This document shows positions 57,982 through 64,000 of a DNA stretch of 64,000 nucleotides, in pieces. The notes under the pieces are model-generated. The model made no database searches. It had not been told where the DNA came from and worked only from the letters and a program-made list of their open reading frames with translations. The position numbers and the translations under genes are program-made. This DNA is from Micromonospora sp045209745 (GTDB taxonomy: Bacteria > Actinomycetota > Actinomycetes > Mycobacteriales > Micromonosporaceae): positions 6,696,001 to 6,760,000 of the forward strand of contig NZ_CP109273.1 of assembly GCF_045209745.1 (NCBI RefSeq), written 5' to 3'. The first letter of the stretch is position 1. Each line of letters opens with the position of its first letter.

Positions 57982-58986
57982 TCAGCGGAGCGGCAGGGTG
58001 GCCAGCGCCAGGTTGGGGTCGACGCCGGTGGTGTACGCGGCGCTGAGCACATAGAAGGTGCGGCCGCGTACGGCCACCGAGGTTGGATTCTGTAGCCCGT
58101 CGGCGGCGGTCAGCAGCGTTCGTGAACGGCCGGCCGCGTCGATGCTCACCACCGTGTTCGGTCCGTTCAGTGTGGCGATGACCTGTTGGTCACCGGCACC
58201 GACGAACGCGAAGTCGTCGATGCCGACCAGACCGCTCGCCGCCACCCGGACCGGTCCGGGCCGGCCGTGCCGCCACGGAATGCGCAACAGCGTGCCGCGG
58301 TCGAGGTTGGTCGCCCAGATCGCGTCGGCGCGTACCTTGATGCCGTTGGCACCGAGGAAACCCGCCGCGGCGAGCTCGGGAGCCGAGGACCAGACCTCGA
58401 CACGGCCGCCTTCCAGCGGAACGGTCGAGATCGTGCCGAGCACCGAGTCGGTGAGGTAGAACCTCTTCGTCGCCGCGTCGAACGCCAGGCCGTTGGGGAG
58501 CCCGTCGGCCGGCAGGGCCGCGATGCGGTGCGGAGCCCGCCCGGGCCGTAGCCGGTACAGACCGGTGGTGGCGGCATCGCCGCTCGCGTACAGGAAATAG
58601 AGGGTGCCGTCATCCATCCGGACGATGCCCGTGGTCAGCGCGAACCTGAGCACCGGCGTGTTGACGCCGCCGTCGGCCGGGGCCGGCAGAGTCGCCAGAA
58701 TCCGCGTCCCGCCGGACGGGGTGACCGCGGCGACCTGTTGGGCGGCCGCGAAGGTGACGTAGGCCGTGCCGTCCGGACCGATGGCGACGTTCTCTGGCAG
58801 CTGTCCCTTCGTCAGGTCGAAGTGGACCGCGATCCGCGAGGGCACCGGCGGGGCAGCTGGTCGGCCCGGCCCCACGGTCAGGGCCCGTGCGGTCGCGGCC
58901 GGTGCGGCGCTCGACGGCACGACAGTCACGACGCCGATCCCCGCCGCTGCGAGGGCGACTGCGAGGGTCATCATTCTCTTGCGCAT
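57982..58986 (-). CDS. Secreted beta-propeller protein (SMP-30/ScyD-like)
   Basis: The 334-residue product (ATG 58986; a much longer frame is spurious) has a signal peptide MRKRMMTLAVALAAAGIG ending SSAA. Repeated propeller-like strands follow: LPENVAIGPDGTAYVTFAA, DGLPNGLAFDAATKRFYLT, FLGANGIKVRADAIWATNL and GLQNPTSVAVRGRTFYV. It resembles SMP-30/gluconolactonase or ScyD-type secreted proteins. Activity unknown. Confidence 0.82.
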   Translation of the reverse strand: MRKRMMTLAVALAAAGIGVVTVVPSSAAPAATARALTVGPGRPAAPPVPSRIAVHFDLTKGQLPENVAIGPDGTAYVTFAAAQQVAAVTPSGGTRILATLPAPADGGVNTPVLRFALTTGIVRMDDGTLYFLYASGDAATTGLYRLRPGRAPHRIAALPADGLPNGLAFDAATKRFYLTDSVLGTISTVPLEGGRVEVWSSAPELAAAGFLGANGIKVRADAIWATNLDRGTLLRIPWRHGRPGPVRVAASGLVGIDDFAFVGAGDQQVIATLNGPNTVVSIDAAGRSRTLLTAADGLQNPTSVAVRGRTFYVLSAAYTTGVDPNLALATLPLR

Positions 58987-59084
58987 TCTTGTCCCTTGCT
59001 CATGGTCTTGTGGATTGGCGTGAAGCGGGCACGACGGGTCCGGCGCTCCTTCGGAGCACCTCGCGACGAGCCGATGGGGTGGTG

Positions 59085-59972
59085 CTATTCGCGCAGGACA
59101 GGCTGCGGTAAAGCGCCGGCAGGGGTGGTGACGGCACCGTGTACCAGCAACGTCATCGCAGCGTGCGACGCCGAGCCGGGTTCGGTGGTGGCGACGACCA
59201 CGGTCTGGCCGTCCTCGGTACGCAGGGTCTGCTGCGTCACGTCCATCGCGCCGACCAGCGGGTGACACATCCGGTAAACGGTGTCGCCACCGGCCTTCAC
59301 CCGATGGTCGGCCCACATGGCGGCGAACTCCGGACTCCGCACCGTCAACTCGCCGACCAGCGCGGCCATCAGCGGGTCGTCCGGGTGCTGCCCGGAGATC
59401 ATCCGCAGCGTCGCCACCACCGCGCGGGCCTTCGTGGGCCAGTCCGCGTACAGGTCGCGGGTGTGCGCGTCCAGGAACACCAGCCGTGCCATGTTCGGGT
59501 ACTGGTTCGGCCGCTCCGGGATTTCCGGATTCAGGTGACCGGCGAACAGGGCGTGACCGGCGGTGTTCCACGCCAGCACGTCCGCGCGACGACCGAGCAC
59601 CACCACGGGTACGTCACCGAGCGCCGCGACGAGCTGGCGCACCGCCGGACTCACCCGCTCCTGGGCCGGACGACGCACGGCGGGCCGACGGCGGGTCCCG
59701 GCCGCCAGCTCGCTCAGGTGGCGGCGTTCCGCGTCGTCGAGTCGCAGTGCCCGGGCAAGCGCGTCGAGCACCTCAGGTGAGGCGTTCACCGCCTGCCCCT
59801 GCTCCAACCGCGAGTAGTACGACACACTCACCCCGGCCAGCAGGGCCAACTCCTCCCGGCGCAGCCCTCGAACCCGACGCCGCTCACCGTACGTCGCCAC
59901 GCCGGTGTCCTCGGGCCGCAGCTGGGAGCGCCGGGCCTGAAGGAAATCGCCGAGCTGTCCTCTCGCGTTCAT
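59085..59972 (-). CDS. MmyB-like helix-turn-helix transcriptional regulator
   Basis: The 295-residue product from ATG 59972 has an XRE-type HTH (RVRGLRREELALLAGVSVSY, YSRLEQGQAVNASPEVLDAL). The C-terminal MmyB-like ligand domain contains VLAWNTAGHALF, RLVFLDAHTRDLYADWPTKA and PEFAAMWADHRV. In this family the C-terminal domain is thought to bind fatty acids. The frame could extend further left but lacks homology there. Upstream region 59973-60140 has no other gene. Confidence 0.9.
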   Translation of the reverse strand: MNARGQLGDFLQARRSQLRPEDTGVATYGERRRVRGLRREELALLAGVSVSYYSRLEQGQAVNASPEVLDALARALRLDDAERRHLSELAAGTRRRPAVRRPAQERVSPAVRQLVAALGDVPVVVLGRRADVLAWNTAGHALFAGHLNPEIPERPNQYPNMARLVFLDAHTRDLYADWPTKARAVVATLRMISGQHPDDPLMAALVGELTVRSPEFAAMWADHRVKAGGDTVYRMCHPLVGAMDVTQQTLRTEDGQTVVVATTEPGSASHAAMTLLVHGAVTTPAGALPQPVLRE

Positions 59973-60141
59973 GACTCGAAGTATTGCGAGCCCGGCCTGG
60001 CCCAACCACTCCCTGCCAGGGGTAGGCACCGCAGCAGGGCAGCGTGTGTCAAGCCCCGGGTTTGATGGAGAAAACGGTGATCTGATCCGGCCGTACCCGT
60101 TGGTCCGTTTCAAGGCGCCGACGATGGGAAGACGGTGACCC

Positions 60142-60309
60142 GCCGGGGACCTGACCGCGACCGCCGCCTCGGTCGAGAGCTTCGCCGCGGGTGACGGCGC
60201 GGCGTGGGAGGCCCTCGTACAACGGTGGGACCGGCACGGCGAGGCGGTCCTGGACTCGCTGTTCACCCCGTTTCCGCCGGTCCGCGCCGGCCTCCGGCTG
60301 CTGGCTGGC
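60142..60309 (+). pseudogene. Phytoene-desaturase-like FAD oxidoreductase fragment
   Basis: AGDLTATAASVESFAAGDGA, AWEALVQRWDRHGEAVLDSL and FTPFPPVRAGLRLLA match an internal part of actinobacterial phytoene-dehydrogenase-like FAD proteins. Both sides, including the FAD motif, are missing. Confidence 0.55.
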
Positions 60310-60386
60310 GGTCACGGCCGCGGTCGGTGGCTGTCCGGGCTGCGGTGCCAGGAACAACGCCCCGACCCCCTGACCGGAGGCCAACG

Positions 60387-62138
60387 ATGCCAGCCTCGGA
60401 GAGTTCCCCAGCGGTACTGCGGGACTACGCGCTGCTCGCTGACGGATATCGAGGTGCCCTCATCGGCCCGGATGGTGATGTCGACTGGCTCTGCGCGCCC
60501 GGCTGGTGCGACCCGCCGCTGTTCTCGGCGCTGCTCGGCGGTCCGGGTCGTTTCCTCGTGACGCCGGCGGCGGACCGCTTCGTCTGGGGCGGGCACTACG
60601 AGCCGGGGTCGCTGATGTGGCGCAGCAGGTGGGTCACCGCCGAAGGGATCATCGAGTGCCGGGAGGCTCTCGTCGCCCCGGGTCAGGAACACCGGCTGGT
60701 GCTGTTGCGGCAGGTCCGGGCGGCGGAGCGACCGGCACGGGTGCGTGTGGTCCTGGACCCGCACGGCGACTTCGGCCGCCGCCCGGTGCGCGAGATCAGC
60801 CGGCACGCCGACGGGTGGACAGCCCGCAGCGGACCGCTGTACCTGCGATTTCGGGGTGGTTCGGGTCTGAGCTCCACCGCCGACGGTTCCCTCGCCGGCG
60901 AGCTGATCGTTCCGGCCCGGGGCTCGTACGACCTGGTGTTCGAGGTGTCCACAACGCCGCTGGAGGAGCCCGGTGCGGAACCCGGGGAGCTGTGGCGGAC
61001 CACGGAGCAGCACTGGCGCTCGGTGGTGCCGGAGCTGACCGGGCCGGCGCACCGCGACGCCACCCTCGCCTACGCGGTGCTGCGCGGCCTGACCCGTCCG
61101 GGCGGTGGCATGGTGGCCGCCTGCACCACCGCGCTGCCCGAGCGGGCGCTGGCCGGACGCAACTACGACTATCGGTACGCCTGGATCCGTGACCAGTCCT
61201 TCGCCGGGCAGGCAGCCGCGCTGGTCGGCCGGTACGACCTGCTCGACGACGCGGTCGCGTTCCTGACCGCGCGGGTGCTGGCCGACGGGGACGCGTTGGC
61301 CCCGGCGTACACCGTGAACGGCGACTCGGTGCCGCACCAGCAACGGCTCGACGACCTACCCGGTTATCCGGGCGCCAGGGTCCGCACCGGCAACTGGGTT
61401 CGTGAGCAGTTCCAACTCGACGCCTTCGGCGAGGTGTTGCTGGTGCTCGCGGCGGCGCAGCGGCTCGATCGGCTCGACAGTGACGCCTACCGCGCGATGC
61501 GACTGGCCGCGGCGGTGATCGAGCGGCGCTGGTCGGAGCCGGACTCCGGCATCTGGGAGTTGCCCCCGCGGCAGTGGACGCACTCCAAGCTGACCTGCGT
61601 CGCCGGGCTACGCGCCGCCGCGCGTGTCGGCTCTCGGGACCTGGTCGGACGCTGGTCCGCGCTGGCGGACGGAATCCTCGCCGACGCCTCCGCCCACGGC
61701 CTCGGTCCGGGAGGCCGCTGGCAGCGCGCCTACGACGACCCGCGCGTCGACTCCGCGCTACTGCTGCCCGGCATCCGAGGCGCCCTGGCGCCGGACGACC
61801 CCCGTACCGAATCCACCCGGCGGGCCGTCCTGGCCGAGCTGACGGAGGACGGCTACCTCTACCGCTTCCGACCCGACCGGCGGCCCCTCGGCGACGCGGA
61901 GGGTGCCTTCCTGCTCTGCGGGTTCATGGCGGCGCTCGCCGCCTGGCAGGCCGGGGACGCGGTGAGCGCCAACCGCTGGTTCGAGCGCAACCGGGCCGCG
62001 TGCGGGCCACCCGGGTTGTACACGGAGGAGTACGACGTCCAGCAGCGGCAGTTGCGCGGCAACCTGCCGCAAAGCTTCGTGCACGCGCTGATGCTGGAGA
62101 CGGCGGTCACGCTGGGCCAGGTCGACCCCTGCCGGTGA
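60387..62138 (+). CDS. GH15-family glycosidase (glucoamylase/trehalase-like)
   Basis: The 583-residue product begins LRDYALLADGYRGALIGPDG, the N-terminal domain typical of actinobacterial GH15 proteins. The (alpha/alpha)6 barrel part has RNYDYRYAWIRDQSFAGQAA, SGIWELPPRQWTHSKLTCVA, and LYTEEYDVQQRQLRGNLPQS with the late catalytic Glu. No signal peptide, so it acts in the cytoplasm, probably on trehalose or short glucans. GGAGG lies before ATG 60387. Confidence 0.9.
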   Translation: MPASESSPAVLRDYALLADGYRGALIGPDGDVDWLCAPGWCDPPLFSALLGGPGRFLVTPAADRFVWGGHYEPGSLMWRSRWVTAEGIIECREALVAPGQEHRLVLLRQVRAAERPARVRVVLDPHGDFGRRPVREISRHADGWTARSGPLYLRFRGGSGLSSTADGSLAGELIVPARGSYDLVFEVSTTPLEEPGAEPGELWRTTEQHWRSVVPELTGPAHRDATLAYAVLRGLTRPGGGMVAACTTALPERALAGRNYDYRYAWIRDQSFAGQAAALVGRYDLLDDAVAFLTARVLADGDALAPAYTVNGDSVPHQQRLDDLPGYPGARVRTGNWVREQFQLDAFGEVLLVLAAAQRLDRLDSDAYRAMRLAAAVIERRWSEPDSGIWELPPRQWTHSKLTCVAGLRAAARVGSRDLVGRWSALADGILADASAHGLGPGGRWQRAYDDPRVDSALLLPGIRGALAPDDPRTESTRRAVLAELTEDGYLYRFRPDRRPLGDAEGAFLLCGFMAALAAWQAGDAVSANRWFERNRAACGPPGLYTEEYDVQQRQLRGNLPQSFVHALMLETAVTLGQVDPCR

Positions 62139-62192
62139 CAAACGGGCGGGTCGAGCGCGACCGGGTGGCGCCGCGACACCCGGACGCCGGGT

Positions 62193-63204
62193 TCAGTGCC
62201 GACGCCAGGCGGCCAGGCCCGCCGCCGTCCCGGCCAACCCGGCCGCGATGAGGCGACGGTGGCGCGACAGCCATGCCTGTGGGCTGTGCCCGTGGGACCG
62301 GCCGGCGAAGCCGCCCCGTACCCCGTAGTCGCGCCCGCCCGGCCCGTCCAGCGGATGCCACAGGTTGTTCGGCCGATCCGGGTCGGCGGGGCGGCCGGTC
62401 TGCTGGGACCGGTAACCCGTGCGGGCCAGGTAGCGGTCGAGCAGCCCCGGCGCGACCCGGTTGCCGAGGATGGTCAGCACCGTCGAGGGTGCCCACCCAG
62501 TACTCCCGCCGGTAGGGTCGGTCCGCGGCGCCGACGATCGCTCGGGCCGCCACCTCCGGCTGGTAGATCGGTGGCACCGGTTCGGCGTGCCGAGGCAGCC
62601 GGGAAAGCAACCAGTCGAACTGCGGGGTGTTCAGCGCCGGAAGCTGCACCATCGTCACCCGCACCCCGCTGCGTTCGTGCAGCAGTTCGCAGCGCAACGA
62701 CTCGGTGAATCCCACGATCGCGTGCTTCGCCCCGCAGTAGGCCGCCTGCAGCGGGATACCCCGGTACGCCAGCGCCGATCCCACCTGCACGATGGTGCCC
62801 CGGTCGCGGGGGGTCATGTGGGACAGGGCGACACGGGTGCCGTGCACGTACCCCAGGTAGGTGACCTCCGTGGCCCGCCGGAACTCTTCCGGGCGGGTTT
62901 CCTGAAACGGCGCGAAGACGGAGCTGAACGCGTCGTTGATCCACAGGTCGATCGGCCCCAGTTCCGCCTCGATCCGTCGACCGGCGTCGACCACCTGTTC
63001 GTAGTCGGCCACGTCGACCTCGATCGGCAGCGGTCGGCCGCCCGCGCTGCGGACCTCCTCGGCTGCGGCGTCCAACCCGACCCGTCCCCGCGCCAACAGC
63101 GCGACGGCGATACCCCGCTGGGCGAGCAGACGTACCGTCGCCCGCCCGACCCCGGCGCTCGCGCCGGTCACCACCGCCACCCGCACGTCACGTCCCTTGG
63201 CCAT
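62193..63204 (-). pseudogene. SDR-family oxidoreductase with a +1 frameshift
   Basis: From ATG 63204 the SDR motifs are VVTGASAGVGRATVRLLA, INDAFSSVFAPF (the NAG-type strand), VGSALAYRG and YCGAKHA with Tyr and Lys. After REYWVGT the frame changes near 62490. One frame away the expected tail (VLTILGNRVAPGLLDRYLAR, RRLIAAGLAGTAAGLAAW) is intact to the stop at 62193. An extra C in ACCCTCGACGG explains it. If this is a sequencing error the protein is a normal 337-residue SDR with a C-terminal helix. Confidence 0.85.
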
Positions 63205-63235
63205 GTCGACTCCCGTCGCCTCGTGCCTCCTGGCC

Positions 63236-63287
63236 ACCGGCCGGGGCCGGCGATCAGCGCTACCGGCCGGGGCCGGCGATCAGCGCC
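63236..63287. repeat. 26-bp tandem repeat at the end of the PPC gene
   Basis: Two nearly identical copies (63236-63261 and 63262-63287) of a unit beginning ACCGGCCGGGGCCGGCGATC. The stop codon of the PPC gene falls at the junction. Confidence 0.85.
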
Positions 63288-63700
63288 AGCCCGGTCTCTG
63301 GATCCACCCGCTTGCTCAGGTCGGGCGCGACCTCGCTGACGATCACCTCGAGCGTCGGCCACACCCGGGCGGACAGCAGGTGCCCGCCGACGGTGCTGCC
63401 GTCCTCGCGGCCGAGCACCGCGTGCACGTGCAGCACGGGCTCGTCCTGATGGGCTGCCACATCACCCACCAGGGACAGCACCTCCACCTGCTCCCGCACC
63501 GGGATACGGCGGTAGTCGCGCGCCTGCCGGTCGAACCAGCCGACCTCCGCCTCCTGGAAGCCACCGACGGCGGTCACCCGGCCGGCGCGCAGGTCGTACC
63601 GGTGCAGCGCCGCACCGATGACGCTCACCGGCTCCTCGCCCGGATCGCACACGACGACCAGTACGCGGCCGGTCGGTTGGTGCAGTTCCTGCGTTCTCAT
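63260..63700 (-). CDS. PPC/DUF296 domain protein
   Basis: From ATG 63700 the product is 146 residues. RVLVVVCDPGEEPVSVIGAA, EQVEVLSLVGDVAAHQDEPV and LHVHAVLGREDGSTVGGHLL match the plant-and-prokaryote-conserved (PPC, DUF296) domain. In bacteria it stands alone and trimerises; function is not settled. The AT-hook of plant homologues is absent. It overlaps the small membrane-protein gene by ATGA. Confidence 0.9.
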   Translation of the reverse strand: MRTQELHQPTGRVLVVVCDPGEEPVSVIGAALHRYDLRAGRVTAVGGFQEAEVGWFDRQARDYRRIPVREQVEVLSLVGDVAAHQDEPVLHVHAVLGREDGSTVGGHLLSARVWPTLEVIVSEVAPDLSKRVDPETGLALIAGPGR

Positions 63701-63867
63701 CGGTCCCCTCGATCTCGTGCGACGACGGCCCCCAGCACCGTCCAGGCGGCGGCGGCGGCGACGGCGACGGCGGTCAGGGCGGCGGGCCGTTGCGGGCGGT
63801 CGGCAGCGGCCAGGGCGAGCGCGGCGACGCAGTGAATGGTGTCGACCGCCGTCCCGCCGGCGAGCAC
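63697..63867 (-). CDS. Small membrane protein
   Basis: From GTG 63867 a 56-residue frame encodes two hydrophobic stretches (TIHCVAALALAAA and AALTAVAVAAAAAWTVLGAV). Its stop overlaps the start of the PPC gene, consistent with an operon. No family is recognised and the start is a guess. Confidence 0.45.
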   Translation of the reverse strand: MLAGGTAVDTIHCVAALALAAADRPQRPAALTAVAVAAAAAWTVLGAVVARDRGDR

Positions 63868-63887
63868 GCCCCGGGTGGGCCGCCAAG

Positions 63888-64000
63888 TCAGGCCACCCGG
63901 TACTGCTGGGCGAGATCCGAGCGGAACTGCACGCCGTTGCCCGGCCGGTCCAGCGGTACCCGCGCCGCGCCGCCGGTCGCCGGCTCCGTGCCGTCGAAGA
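63888..64000 (-). CDS. C-terminal end of an unidentified protein, partial
   Basis: A minus-strand frame open from the right edge ends at 63888 with VPLDRPGNGVQFRSDLAQQY and RVA. The FDG...PGNG...R pattern resembles the C-terminus of enolase-superfamily (mandelate racemase-like) enzymes, but only 37 residues are visible. Confidence 0.4.
   Translation of the reverse strand, partial: FDGTEPATGGAARVPLDRPGNGVQFRSDLAQQYRVA

Noticed and set aside
59085..60266. 393-residue version of the MmyB-like regulator
   Set aside because: The first 98 residues have no homology pattern and precede the usual MNARGQLGDFLQARR start.
1..64000. CRISPR array, rRNA operon or intact tRNA
   Set aside because: No regularly spaced repeats, no rRNA-like sequence and only a partial tRNA 3' end at 21077 were seen.

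Overview
The window is very GC-rich with strong G/C third-position bias. It carries sigma factors of the SigE and SigB/SigF types, F420-dependent enzymes (a DDN-type nitroreductase, an NADPH:F420 reductase and an LLM flavin/F420 oxidoreductase), LAL-type LuxR regulators, a SARP regulator and GH44/CBM2 cellulase machinery. Together these point to an actinomycete chromosome, most likely Micromonosporaceae (inference). No intact rRNA, tRNA or CRISPR array was seen.

Left part (1-17 kb): a secreted S8 protease runs off the left edge. Next come a SigE-like sigma factor with a membrane-anchored partner, a large secreted HExxH protein, a SARP/AfsR regulator, two small secreted Cys-containing proteins, a nucleotidyltransferase, an F420-dependent nitroreductase, a frameshifted GNAT gene next to a DUF4240 gene, an ISAs1 remnant and a flavin monooxygenase.

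Middle part (17-43.7 kb): a mosaic island with many repeats and broken genes. It holds five LAL regulator loci (two full-length, three remnants), two paralogous soluble Ser/Thr kinases, two paralogous NAD(P)-binding epimerase-like proteins, ABC transporter fragments, an EF-Tu3-type tuf gene with a duplicated 3' tail, a 5'-truncated TnpB, ISAs1 and IS5-family fragments, and a tRNA-like 3' end. A 23-bp element (in one orientation roughly TNNGK-N7-ACCGAYGCGAA) recurs at ten places. It lies beside the LAL genes and upstream of the epimerase, ABC and kinase genes, always with the same 7-nt spacing. I regard this as the best candidate for an undescribed regulatory system: a family of LAL regulators with a shared operator or promoter element, paired with soluble kinases. 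Interspersed are self-contained metabolic modules: TetR/SDR with a clear palindromic operator, LLM/NADPH:F420 reductase, a CDGSH ferredoxin, an alpha/beta hydrolase, a beta-hydroxyacid dehydrogenase, a YcaC-like hydrolase and a SigB/SigF sigma factor.

Right part (43.9-64 kb): a catabolic locus. A GntR/FCD regulator, a DJ-1/PfpI protein and an alpha/beta hydrolase lie divergent to an operon for a CUT1 ABC importer (binding protein, two permeases and two different ATPases, one with His-to-Asn in the H-loop). This is followed by an aldehyde dehydrogenase and an iron-type alcohol dehydrogenase, suggesting uptake and oxidation of a polyol or sugar-like substrate. Then comes a secreted GH44-FN3-CBM2 glucanase with a CebR-like box, a secreted beta-propeller, an MmyB-type regulator, a GH15 enzyme, a frameshifted SDR and a PPC-domain protein. 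Small remnants of an MBL hydrolase and a phytoene-desaturase-like gene sit between them.
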